DNA from: Herbidospora yilanensis
GTDB lineage: Bacteria; Actinomycetota; Actinomycetes; Streptosporangiales; Streptosporangiaceae
DNA: 64,000 nucleotides
Reading direction: 5' to 3'
Assembly (NCBI RefSeq): GCF_001570565.1
Contig: NZ_BBXE01000019.1
Location: 62,001-126,000 of the forward strand
Shown: positions 35,696 through 45,769 of the stretch, piece after piece
Position numbering within the stretch: the stretch's first letter is position 1
Layout: each line of letters starts with the position of its first letter
Translations under genes and position numbers: made by a program
The notes under the pieces: generated by a model
Database searches by the model: none
What the model was told of the DNA's origin: nothing
What the model saw: the letters and a program-made list of their open reading frames with translations, nothing else

Positions 35696-36289
35696 TCAAG
35701 CTACCCGCCGGGCCTTCATGAAGAACTGGGTGACCGGCCCGATCATCAGGGCGAACACCAGCGTGCCCACCCCGGCGACGCCGCCGAGCAGCCATCCGGC
35801 CGCCAGCACGGTCAGTTCGATGATCACCCGGGCCAGCCGGATCGACGGGCCCAGCCGGTGGAGTCCCGTCATGAGCCCGTCGCGCGGCCCGGGACCGTAT
35901 CCCGCGCCGATGTAGAGGGCGGTCGCGCCGCCGACGGTGACCACGCCGGTCAGCAGATAGGCCCACTGGACGATCCAGTGACCGGGCGCGGGGGCCAGCC
36001 AGACGGTCAGGTCGAAGAACCAGCCGAGCAGCAGCACGTTGCTGATCGTGCCCAGGCCCGGCCTCTGGCGCAGGGGGATCCAGAGCAGCATCACGGCCGC
36101 CCCGACGATGACGACCCACGCGCCGATGCTGAGCCCGAAGTGGCGGGACAGGCCCTGGTGGAAGACGTCCCAGGGGGCGCTGCCGAGGTTCGACTCGATC
36201 TGGAGGCCGGAGCCGGCGCCGTAGAGGAAGAGACCGGCGTAGAGCCGGACGAGCCGCATAGAGGTGGGATGAGTGGACGTTTGCACCAT
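35696..36289 (-). CDS. YczE/YitT-family integral membrane protein
   Basis: A 197-aa protein with about five transmembrane segments and the family motifs GLFLYGAGSGLQIESNLG, PWDVFHQGLS and GYGPGPRDGLMTGL. YczE-like proteins regularly accompany divergently transcribed MocR regulators, as here; they may be transporters, but the substrate is unknown. ATG 36289 has GGGGCGATT just upstream; the longer frame to 36334 is unlikely. Confidence 0.85.
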   Translation of the reverse strand: MVQTSTHPTSMRLVRLYAGLFLYGAGSGLQIESNLGSAPWDVFHQGLSRHFGLSIGAWVVIVGAAVMLLWIPLRQRPGLGTISNVLLLGWFFDLTVWLAPAPGHWIVQWAYLLTGVVTVGGATALYIGAGYGPGPRDGLMTGLHRLGPSIRLARVIIELTVLAAGWLLGGVAGVGTLVFALMIGPVTQFFMKARRVA

Positions 36290-36363
36290 AATCGCCCCAG
36301 TGTGACGGCGGCCCGGCTCGGGTAACAGAGCCAATCGCGGAAATTGGCCTTAAGCTGGCCGCC

Positions 36364-37752
36364 ATGACGCGCACCATGGCCCCCGAGCAGCTCGCCCGCC
36401 TGCTCGCCGTCCCGCCCGGCGCCCGGCCCTACTACCGGGCGCTGGCCGAGGCGCTGCGCGGCCGGGTGCACGACGGCGCGATCCCGGTCGGGGTGCGCCT
36501 GCCGGCCGAACGCCACCTCGCCGCCGCGCTCGGCGTCAGCCGGACCACCGTGACCGCCGCCTACGACCTGCTCAAGGACCACGGCTACGTCACCGCGCGC
36601 CAGGGCTCGGGCAGCACGACCGCGCTCCCCGTCGGCGGCGACACCCCCTGGACGATCCCGGTCCCCGGCGACGGCATGATCCCGCTGCACGTCGCCTCGA
36701 TGCCGGCCGCCTCCCAGGTCGCCCCCGCCGTGGCCGCCGCCGCCGCGGGCTACCACCGCCACCTGCTCGGCATCGGCTACGACCCGGTCGGCCTGCCCGC
36801 CCTGCGCGAGGCGGTGGCCCGGCGCTACACCGAACGCGGCGTGGCCACCCGGCCGGAGCAGATCCTCGTCACGCCCGGCGCCCAGCAGGCCATGCACCTG
36901 CTGTTCGCGCTGCTGGTCAGGCCGGGCGACCCGGTGCTGCTGGAGTCGCCGACCTACGCCCACGCGATCCAGTCGGTCCGGCTCCACGGGGCCAGGGCGG
37001 TGGCGGCGGGGGAGCTGATGGAGAGCTCCCTGCGGCAGGCGAAGGTCGCCTACGTGCTGCCCGACTTCCACAACCCGACCGGCACGCTGATGGACGCCGC
37101 CCGCCGCGCCGCGCTCGTGGCCGCCGCCCGCCGCCACGACGTCACGCTGATCTGCGACGAGACCTGGGGCGAGGTGGCCGTCGACGACGTCGTCATGCCG
37201 CCGCCGCTGGCCCGCTGGGACACCGACAACCGGGTGATCACGATCGGGTCGGCCTCGAAGCTCTGGTGGGGCGGGCTCCGGGTCGGGTGGTTGCGAGGCA
37301 CGGCCGAGCTGGTCGAGCGGTTGTCGGTGCTGCGGTCGGGCGTCGACCTGGCCACGGCGGTGTTCGACCAGCTCGTGGTGGCCGAGCTGGTCCCTCGGGT
37401 GGAGGAGTCCCGGGCCGAGCGCCGCGCCTGGCTGGCCGCCTCCCGCGACGCCCTGACGGCGGCGCTGGCGGAGCACCTGCCCGGCTGGACCTACCCCCGG
37501 CCGGTCGGCGGCGGGTCGATCTGGGCGAAGCTCGACGTGCCGTCGGCGGCCCCGGTCGTCCAGGCGGCCGCCGCGAACGGGGTCAGGCTCGCGCCCGGAC
37601 GGTGGTTCGGGGTCGACGGCGCCTGCGAGGGCTACCTGCGGTTGTCCTACTGCCATCCGCCCCACGTGCTGGCCGACGCGGTCGCCAGGATCGCCGCCGG
37701 GCGGCCGGGCCGGGGGCCGGTGGCCGACAACCGGCTCACGCCGAGTCTTTGA
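36364..37752 (+). CDS. MocR-family PLP-dependent transcriptional regulator
   Basis: A 462-aa GntR winged helix (about residues 25-90) fused to an aminotransferase-like domain that keeps the PLP lysine, Lys299 in GSASKLWWGGLRVG, and the DETWGE acidic motif. It is therefore an intact MocR protein, unlike the one at 21497. It is divergent from the YczE-like gene and probably controls it. A TTAAGC hexamer 8 nt before the ATG suggests a leaderless mRNA. The 3' end overlaps the next, convergent gene by 17 nt. Confidence 0.9.
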   Translation: MTRTMAPEQLARLLAVPPGARPYYRALAEALRGRVHDGAIPVGVRLPAERHLAAALGVSRTTVTAAYDLLKDHGYVTARQGSGSTTALPVGGDTPWTIPVPGDGMIPLHVASMPAASQVAPAVAAAAAGYHRHLLGIGYDPVGLPALREAVARRYTERGVATRPEQILVTPGAQQAMHLLFALLVRPGDPVLLESPTYAHAIQSVRLHGARAVAAGELMESSLRQAKVAYVLPDFHNPTGTLMDAARRAALVAAARRHDVTLICDETWGEVAVDDVVMPPPLARWDTDNRVITIGSASKLWWGGLRVGWLRGTAELVERLSVLRSGVDLATAVFDQLVVAELVPRVEESRAERRAWLAASRDALTAALAEHLPGWTYPRPVGGGSIWAKLDVPSAAPVVQAAAANGVRLAPGRWFGVDGACEGYLRLSYCHPPHVLADAVARIAAGRPGRGPVADNRLTPSL

Positions 37753-38350
37753 TCCCCCGGGCCAGCGGCGCCCGCCAGCCCCGCCGCATCGCCAGGAACC
37801 GCAGCGTGAAGGCCAGCACGGCGGCGGCCAGGACGGCCAGCGGGCCGCGTACGCCGAACTCGAAGAGCGCGGCCAGCGTGAACGCGCCCAGGAAGGCGGG
37901 CACCGCGTAGAGCTGGCGGTCGTAGAGCAGCGTCGGCCGCTGGCCCGACAGGACGTCGCGCAGCACGCCGCCGCCCACCGCCGTGACCACCCCGAGCAGC
38001 ACCGCGTGCAGCGGCGACAGGCCGAACAGCAGCGCCTTCTCGGTGCCGGTGGCGCAGAACAGGCCCAGCCCGGCCGCGTCGAAGATCAGGATGCTCGGCA
38101 GCAGCCGCGCCACCTGCGGGTGCCAGAAGAACACGATCGCCGCCGCCACCAGCGGGACCAGGACGTAACCCGCGTCGTGCAGCGCGGCCGGCTGCACGCC
38201 CAGGAAGACGTCGCGCAGGATCCCGCCGCCCACCGCGGTGAAGAACGCCAGCACCACCATGCCCACGACGTCGAGGCGGGTGGCGACCCCGGCGAGCGCG
38301 CCGGAGATGGCGAAAACGAAGATCCCGGTCAGGTCGAGCACCCATGTCAC
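37736..38350 (-). CDS. Trimeric intracellular cation (TRIC) channel family protein (UPF0126)
   Basis: A 204-aa membrane protein with seven hydrophobic segments in two repeated halves. Each half has the family motif: GGGILRDVFLG and GGGVLRDVLSG. Prokaryotic TRIC proteins are homotrimeric K+-permeable channels. It is convergent with the MocR gene. Confidence 0.9.
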   Translation of the reverse strand: MTWVLDLTGIFVFAISGALAGVATRLDVVGMVVLAFFTAVGGGILRDVFLGVQPAALHDAGYVLVPLVAAAIVFFWHPQVARLLPSILIFDAAGLGLFCATGTEKALLFGLSPLHAVLLGVVTAVGGGVLRDVLSGQRPTLLYDRQLYAVPAFLGAFTLAALFEFGVRGPLAVLAAAVLAFTLRFLAMRRGWRAPLARGIKDSA

Positions 38351-38429
38351 CAGGACATCTTGTCAGGGTTGACTTACCGATGATGTGATGCGGGTCACTC
38401 TGTCCAGCATCCCCCTGAGGAGACGCGGA

Positions 38430-40253
<1,824 letters not shown>

Positions 40254-40359
40254 TCATCCGACCCCGACGCGCGAACATTCGCTCCCGTTGCCAAGTTGTG
40301 ATCACTTTTTCCGCCACTCACCCGCAACTTTTGGCGGAGATTTTCCGTCTATGACGTAG

Positions 40360-40383
40360 GCGCGCTTCATGCCGGAAGCGCGC
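40360..40383 (+). promoter_or_regulatory. Leader hairpin of the secreted His-rich protein gene
   Basis: A 9-bp stem (GCGCGCTTC with GAAGCGCGC) and 6-nt loop lie 30 nt before ATG 40413. It could stabilise the mRNA or attenuate transcription. An 8-bp palindrome GTGATCAC at 40298-40305 lies further upstream. Confidence 0.4.
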
Positions 40384-40412
40384 GTTGTAACGGGGAGAGG
40401 AAGCACCCTCTT

Positions 40413-41369
40413 ATGATCAAGCGCATCGCCACCGCTCTGGTGGCGGCCGCTGCGATGAGCGCCTCGGCGCTCGTCTCCGCGGCCCCCGCCTTAGCGGACC
40501 CGGGTCACGGGCACGGTCACCACGACGGTCCCAACCCGAGAATCACGAATGTCTGGGTCAACCCCGGCCAGGTTGTCCTGAAGGGCAAGTGGGACTCCGA
40601 GGTCGTGTCGATCAACGTCAAGGGCGTGGACATCAAGCACGCCAAGATCGTGGTCGACCACAAGGGTAGCTGGGGCCGAGACGACTGGGACGGCCCCGGC
40701 TGGGACGACAAGTCGGCGGACAGCACCACCGCCGACGCGTCGGAGGAGAAGAAGGCGCCGTGGAAGCCCGTGTGGTTCTCCACCTCCGAGAGCGTGAAGA
40801 TCGACACGAAGGACCCCAAGGGGTTCTACTCCGTGAAGGTCTACGCGCGTGGGTTCGACGGCAAGCTCTACACCAGCTCTTCCGGCTTCACGGTCAAGCA
40901 CGTCAGCTATGACCCGCCGAAGCCGCCGAAGGGCCCCAAGGCCACGCGGATCGTCGACTTCGACGCCGGCCCCGAGCCGGTGAAGAAGGGCCGCTACGTC
41001 ACCCTGACCGGGAAGCTTCAGGTCGCCCAGTGCTACGGCGACTGGTACTACGACTACAAGAAGCACGACCGCGCCTATGTCGAACTCGACGGGAGCGTCA
41101 AGCCCGTCGACGACGGCTGGAGCGGCTGCTACGACTCTCGCGACTACTGGCACGGCTGGTACAAGCTGGGCTGGCAGGACATCGACGTCTACTTCCTCCC
41201 CGCGGGTTCGCACAAGTGGAAGTACGTGAAGACCATCGAGACCAACCCCAACGGGTCGTTCTACACCAAGGTCAAGGCCTGGGGCAGCGGCACGTGGGGC
41301 GTCCGTTACGACGGTAGCCACGGTTTCGGTTCTTCCGAGGCGAGCGACTACGTGAAGGTCGTCAGGTAG
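40413..41369 (+). CDS. Secreted protein of unknown function, His-rich N-terminus
   Basis: A 318-aa exported protein. The signal peptide covers residues 1-29 (MIKRIATALVAAAAMSASAL, cleavage after ALA). The mature N-terminus is DPGHGHGHHDGP, a likely metal-binding stretch. The rest is polar and rich in Lys, Asp, Trp and Tyr and looks like beta-sandwich repeats: one around KGFYSVKVYARGFDGKLY, another around GSFYTKVKAWGSGTWGVRY. No enzyme motif is visible. GGGGAGAGG lies upstream of ATG 40413 and a strong terminator follows. Confidence 0.8.
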   Translation: MIKRIATALVAAAAMSASALVSAAPALADPGHGHGHHDGPNPRITNVWVNPGQVVLKGKWDSEVVSINVKGVDIKHAKIVVDHKGSWGRDDWDGPGWDDKSADSTTADASEEKKAPWKPVWFSTSESVKIDTKDPKGFYSVKVYARGFDGKLYTSSSGFTVKHVSYDPPKPPKGPKATRIVDFDAGPEPVKKGRYVTLTGKLQVAQCYGDWYYDYKKHDRAYVELDGSVKPVDDGWSGCYDSRDYWHGWYKLGWQDIDVYFLPAGSHKWKYVKTIETNPNGSFYTKVKAWGSGTWGVRYDGSHGFGSSEASDYVKVVR

Positions 41370-41380
41370 TTTCCTCAACG

Positions 41381-41413
41381 AGCCCGGGCCTCCCCTCCAC
41401 GGAGGCCCGGGCT
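41381..41413 (+). terminator. Strong hairpin terminator
   Basis: A perfect 13-bp stem (41381-41393 with 41401-41413) and 7-nt loop lie 11 nt after the stop of the secreted protein gene. Confidence 0.85.
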
Positions 41414-41536
41414 TCCCCGTCTCCGGGGGCGAAACATTGCGGTTGACCAGTGAAACTTTCTTCGGGGCGCGCAGGTCAGCGGGCGGCCCCGCCGGTGATC
41501 GTTGGCAGGGTCACGGAGGCCTCGTATGGTTCCGCA

Positions 41537-42991
41537 ATGTCCAGACACGTTAGGCACGTCATCGCCGCGGCGGTCCTGCTCCTCGGAGTCATGGTCGCCC
41601 TCCCGGCCCGGGCCGCCGTGGTCGGCGGCTTCGACTTCGACCGGGCCCAGGTGTCGGTCACCGGGCTCCAGGTCCCGTGGGGGTTCGCCTTCCTCCCCGA
41701 CGGGAGCGCCCTGGTCACCGAACGCAACACCGGCCGCGTCATGCAGGTGCGGCCCGGCCAGACCCCGGTCGCCGTGGCGACCGTCAGCGGCGTGTCCGCC
41801 TCGGGCGAGAGCGGCCTGCTCGGCATCGCCGTCTCCCCGACCTACGCCCAGGACCAGTGGGTCTACGTCTACTTCACCACCGCCTCCGACAACCGCCTGG
41901 CCCGCTTCCGCCTGAGCGCGCCCTCGACCCAGAACGTGCTGCTGTCGGGCATCCCGCGCGCGACCGTCCACGACGGCGGGCGCATCGCCTTCGGCCCCGA
42001 CGGCATGCTCTACCTGGCCACCGGCGACGCCGGGACCACGTCGAACGCCCAGAACGTGAGCTCGCCCGCCGGGAAGATCCTCCGCATGAACCCCGACGGG
42101 AGCATCCCGTCGAGCAACCCCATCGCCGGTTCGCGGGTCTACAGCCTGGGCCACCGCAACGTCCAGGGCCTGGCCTGGGACGGCCAGGGCCGCATGTACG
42201 CCACCGAGTTCGGCCAGAACACCACCGACGAGATCAACCAGATCGTGGCGGGCGCCAACTACGGCTGGCCGACGTGTGAGGGCACCTGTAACAACCCCTC
42301 GTTCCGCGACCCGATCGTCACCTGGACGACCGCCGAGGCCTCCCCGAGCGGCCTCGCCTACGCCAACAACACCCTGTTCGCGGCGGCCCTGCGCGGCACC
42401 CGCCTGTGGGCGGTGTCGCTGACCGGCTCGGGCGGCTCGGCCGGCGCCACCGCCCAGTTCCAGGGCCAGTACGGCCGCCTCCGCGCCGTCGCCGTCGGCC
42501 CGGACGGCTGGTTGTGGATCGGCACCAGCAACCGCGACGGCCGGGGCACCCCGGTCGCCGCCGACGACCGCATCATCCGGGTCCCCCCGGCGGGCGTGAA
42601 CCCGTCGCCCAGCCCGTCTCCGTCTCCCTCGCCCAGCCCCTCGCCGTCTCCCTCGCCGTCGCCGAGCCCGCAGCCCGGCGGGCCGTGCTCGGCGGCCGGG
42701 ACCGTGCAGAGCCAGTGGGGCAACGGCTACGTCGTGCAGCCCGTGACGGTCGCCAACACGGGCACCTCGGCCCTGAGCGGCTGGCGGGTGACGTTCACGC
42801 TCCCGGCCGGGCACACGCTCTCGGGTTCGTGGAACGCCACGCTCACCGTCTCGGGCCAGACCGTCACGGCCCGCAACCTGAACTACAACGGCGGCCTCGG
42901 CCCGAACGGCAGCACCACGTTCGGCTTCCAGGTCACCCGGCCCACCGGTGACACCGCCACGGTGAGCGGTTACACTTGCGCCTCCCCGTGA
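41537..42991 (+). CDS. Secreted PQQ-type sugar dehydrogenase fused to a CBM2 module
   Basis: A 484-aa exported protein. A signal peptide (residues 1-26, ending PARA) is followed by a six-bladed propeller of the glucose/sorbosone dehydrogenase type (about 30-355; GLQVPWGFAFLPDGSALVTER, LGHRNVQGLAWD). A Pro-Ser linker (about 356-376) leads to a family 2 carbohydrate-binding module (about 378-484) with a terminal disulfide-type Cys pair. Its likely role is extracellular oxidation of sugars while bound to cellulose or chitin. ATG 41537 follows TATGGT by 6 nt; the longer frame is unlikely. Confidence 0.88.
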   Translation: MSRHVRHVIAAAVLLLGVMVALPARAAVVGGFDFDRAQVSVTGLQVPWGFAFLPDGSALVTERNTGRVMQVRPGQTPVAVATVSGVSASGESGLLGIAVSPTYAQDQWVYVYFTTASDNRLARFRLSAPSTQNVLLSGIPRATVHDGGRIAFGPDGMLYLATGDAGTTSNAQNVSSPAGKILRMNPDGSIPSSNPIAGSRVYSLGHRNVQGLAWDGQGRMYATEFGQNTTDEINQIVAGANYGWPTCEGTCNNPSFRDPIVTWTTAEASPSGLAYANNTLFAAALRGTRLWAVSLTGSGGSAGATAQFQGQYGRLRAVAVGPDGWLWIGTSNRDGRGTPVAADDRIIRVPPAGVNPSPSPSPSPSPSPSPSPSPSPSPQPGGPCSAAGTVQSQWGNGYVVQPVTVANTGTSALSGWRVTFTLPAGHTLSGSWNATLTVSGQTVTARNLNYNGGLGPNGSTTFGFQVTRPTGDTATVSGYTCASP

Positions 42992-43015
42992 CCCGTCCAG
43001 GACCACTCGTCCCTC

Positions 43016-43031
43016 CCGGGCGTCAGCCCGG
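43016..43031. terminator. Short hairpin between convergent genes
   Basis: A 6-bp stem CCGGGC/GCCCGG and 4-nt loop overlap the SDR stop. This is weak evidence for a terminator. Confidence 0.4.
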
Positions 43032-43886
43032 AAGGGTCTCGCCGCCGATCGGGGCCAGCACCTCGCCGGTGTAGTAGGACGACAGGCGTCCCGAGGCGAA
43101 GAACACGTAGGACGGCGCGATCTCGTCGGGGTCGGCGGCCCGCTTCATCGGGGCCTGCTCGCCGAACTTCGCCACCTTCTCCTCGGGGAAGGTGGCCGGG
43201 ATCAGCGGGGTCCAGACCGGCCCGGGGGCGACCGCGTTGACGCGGATGCCCTTGTCGACCAGGTTCTGCGCCATCGACATGGTGAAGGCGTTGATCGCGC
43301 CCTTGGTCGCGGCGTAGTCGATCAGGGTCTTGTTGCCGCGCAGGCCGTTGATCGACGAGGTGTTGATGATCGACGCGCCGTCGCCCATGTGCCGCAGGGC
43401 CGCCTTGGTGACCCGGAAGTAGCTGTGGATGTTCACCGCGAAGGTGTGGTTCCACTGGTCGTCGTCGAGTTCGTCGAGCGAGTCGACCGGCTGCTGGTAG
43501 GCGACGTTGTTGACCAGCAGGTCGAGCCCGCCCAGTTCCTTGACGGCCTGCTCGACCACCTCCTCGCAGTGGTCGGCCCTGCCGAGGTCGCCCGGCAGCA
43601 GCACGCAGCGGCGGCCCTCCCGTTCGACCAGGCCGCGGGTGTGCTCGGCGTCCTCGTGCTCGCTCAGGTAGGCGACGGCGACGTCGGCCCCCTCCTTGGC
43701 GAAGGCGACCGCCACGGCCCTGCCGATTCCCGAGTCGCCTCCGGTGATCAGGGCCTTGCGGTCCTTGAGCAGGTCGCGCCCGGCGTAGTCGCGCATCTCG
43801 TCGCGGGGCTCGGGCGCCATGTCGCCGCTGCTCCCGGGATAGCGCTGCGTCTGACCGGGTGGTGTCTGGTTCGGTTCCTCAGGCAT
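43023..43886 (-). CDS. SDR-family oxidoreductase (YghA/general stress type)
   Basis: A 287-aa short-chain dehydrogenase with an N-terminal extension rich in Pro, Gln and Glu (MPEEPNQTPPGQTQRYPGSS), typical of the stress-induced YghA/GSP39 group. The cofactor loop is ITGGDSGIGRAVA; the catalytic set is Ser in NTSSINGL and YAATK. The substrate is unknown. ATG 43886 begins the family N-terminus; the upstream frame is spurious. It neighbours other stress and signalling genes. Confidence 0.9.
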   Translation of the reverse strand: MPEEPNQTPPGQTQRYPGSSGDMAPEPRDEMRDYAGRDLLKDRKALITGGDSGIGRAVAVAFAKEGADVAVAYLSEHEDAEHTRGLVEREGRRCVLLPGDLGRADHCEEVVEQAVKELGGLDLLVNNVAYQQPVDSLDELDDDQWNHTFAVNIHSYFRVTKAALRHMGDGASIINTSSINGLRGNKTLIDYAATKGAINAFTMSMAQNLVDKGIRVNAVAPGPVWTPLIPATFPEEKVAKFGEQAPMKRAADPDEIAPSYVFFASGRLSSYYTGEVLAPIGGETLPG

Positions 43887-43915
43887 GCTGCGACCCTGCC
43901 CAGGCCGCTGATCGC

Positions 43916-45760
43916 CTAACGGAGGTCGAGCACGTCCATCAGCACGATGACCCCGGCGGTCTGGCCGTCTTCGGCGAGCATGCGGGAGAACTCGATGCTC
44001 AGCCGGGTGGTGCGGCCCCGCCGGTTGACGGCGTCGACGGCCATGCCGTCGGGCCAGTCGCGGGTTTCCGCGTCGCCGATCATGGCCCGCAGGTGGGCGG
44101 CGAGGGCGTCGAGGGGGAGGCCGATGTCCAGGCCGGTCAGCGGACGCCCGGTGGCCTCGTCGGCGCGCACGCCCCACAGCTCCTCGGCGCCGGGGCTCCA
44201 GATCAGGACACGCAACTCGGTGTCGACGACGGCGACGGCGTCGCCGAGGCTGCGGACCATCGCCGAGACGAACGCGTTGGCCTTGTCGAGCTCGTCGCCG
44301 CGGGCGTTGAGGGCGTCGTTGATCTGCTGGAGCTCGTCGTTGGTCGACTGGAGCTCCTCGTTCATGGTCTCCAGTTCCTCGTTGGTCGACTGGAGCTCCT
44401 CGTTGGTGGTCTCCAGTTCCTCGTTCGTGGACTGGAGTTCCTCATTGGTGGTCTCCAGCTCCTCGTTGAGCGACTGGAGCTCCTCATAGGCGTGCTCGAG
44501 CTCCCGGCCGGCCTGTTCGAGCTCGTCGCGCAGGCGGCGGTAGCGGGTGACGTCGGAGAAGTTGACGGCGACGCCGACGAGGCCGCCGTCGCCGTTCTGC
44601 AGGGGGACCACCGAGATGTCGTACACGCCGGTCTCGGAATGACCCGATCGTTGCCAGCTCACCTGCTGGAGCTCGACGGTGCGCAGGTCGGTCTGGGCCT
44701 GCTCGATCACCGAGCGCAGTTCGACCGGCCGGTAGGAGACCTCCAGGTCCTGGAAGGGACGGCCGATGTCACGCGCGTTGAGACCGAACAGCGTCTCGGC
44801 TCGGCTGTTGACCAGGGCGAGCCTTCCGTGGGTGTCGAGGCCGAGCTGGGCGACCGGGCCCGACGCCAGCGCGGCGCTCTCCAGCTCGCCGATCGTCGTG
44901 GGGGAGGGCAGCGCGGACGACCAGGCGGGCCGGGCCCCGGAGGACCCGGTCCCGGTCTTCTTGAACAGCCGCATGCGCAGGTCGAGGGGTTCGAACCTGT
45001 CGTTGTGGTTGAGCAACATCTCGGCCTTGCCGAGGAACAGGTAGCCGGGGTTGGTCAGCGCGAAGTGGAACCGCCGGACGATGTTGAGCTGCGTCTCGGT
45101 GTTGAAGTACATCAGGGTGTTGCGGGCCAGCAGCAGGTCGACCCGGGAGATCGGGGCGTCGCGCGTCAGGTCGTTGCGGCCGAAGATCACCTGGCGGCGC
45201 AGGTCGCGGCGGAAGGCGTGGAGACCCTCCGACGACTCGAAGTAGGCGTCGCGGAGTTCCGGGGGGACCTCGGCCATCTGGCGGTCGGTGTAGGTCGCGC
45301 CGCGGGCCACCTGGAGCGCCTGTTCGTCGAGGTCGGTGGCGTAGATCTTGACGCGTTTCCTGAACTCCTCGACGCCGAGCTCCTCGGCGAGGACCATCGC
45401 GAGGCTGTAGGCCTCCTCGCCGGTGGCGCAGCCGGCGCTCCAGACGCGGATGCCCTGGCCCGCCCGCTTGCCGGCGACGATGGCGGGCACGACCCGCTCG
45501 CGGAGCACCTGCCAGGCGGCCGGGTCGCGGAAGAAGCTGGTCACGTTGATCAGCAGGCTGTCGAACAGCCGGTCGAACTCCGCGGGCTCCAGCTCCAGAT
45601 AGTCGCGGTATTCGCTGTGGTCGCGGAGTTTGAGGGATTCCAGCCGCCGGGCGATGCGGCGCATCAGGGTGGTGCGCTTGTAGCCGGTGAAGTCGAAGCC
45701 CCTGGTCTCCTTCAGCATCGCCAGGAGGTCGTCGAAGTCACGTTCGTCAGCCGGGATCAC
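43916..45760 (-). CDS. CheR-type methyltransferase with PAS domains and a heptad coiled coil
   Basis: A 614-aa protein. CheR N-terminal helices and the SAM-dependent domain fill residues 1 to about 275 (VWSAGCATGEEAYSLAM). A PAS-like segment follows (about 300-410), then a coiled coil of ELQSTNEELETTNE heptads (about 425-480), then a second PAS domain. The methyl acceptor is not obvious, since no chemoreceptor is nearby. GTG 45760 lies 6 nt after TAGGGT, whose TAG is also the stop of cheB. Confidence 0.88.
   Translation of the reverse strand: MIPADERDFDDLLAMLKETRGFDFTGYKRTTLMRRIARRLESLKLRDHSEYRDYLELEPAEFDRLFDSLLINVTSFFRDPAAWQVLRERVVPAIVAGKRAGQGIRVWSAGCATGEEAYSLAMVLAEELGVEEFRKRVKIYATDLDEQALQVARGATYTDRQMAEVPPELRDAYFESSEGLHAFRRDLRRQVIFGRNDLTRDAPISRVDLLLARNTLMYFNTETQLNIVRRFHFALTNPGYLFLGKAEMLLNHNDRFEPLDLRMRLFKKTGTGSSGARPAWSSALPSPTTIGELESAALASGPVAQLGLDTHGRLALVNSRAETLFGLNARDIGRPFQDLEVSYRPVELRSVIEQAQTDLRTVELQQVSWQRSGHSETGVYDISVVPLQNGDGGLVGVAVNFSDVTRYRRLRDELEQAGRELEHAYEELQSLNEELETTNEELQSTNEELETTNEELQSTNEELETMNEELQSTNDELQQINDALNARGDELDKANAFVSAMVRSLGDAVAVVDTELRVLIWSPGAEELWGVRADEATGRPLTGLDIGLPLDALAAHLRAMIGDAETRDWPDGMAVDAVNRRGRTTRLSIEFSRMLAEDGQTAGVIVLMDVLDLR
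44324..44487. repeat. Coding minisatellite (42-bp period) in the CheR gene
   Basis: About four units of 42 bp, each two 21-bp heptads, encode alternating ELQSTNE and ELETTNE. The DNA copies are similar enough to expand or contract by slippage, which would change coiled-coil length by whole heptads. Confidence 0.8.
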
Positions 45761-45769
45761 ACCTCGACC

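Noticed and set aside
42601-42670. Short repeats in the Pro-Ser coding region, at first sight a possible tandem-repeat locus
   Set aside because: They are the ordinary PSPSP linker between enzyme and CBM2.
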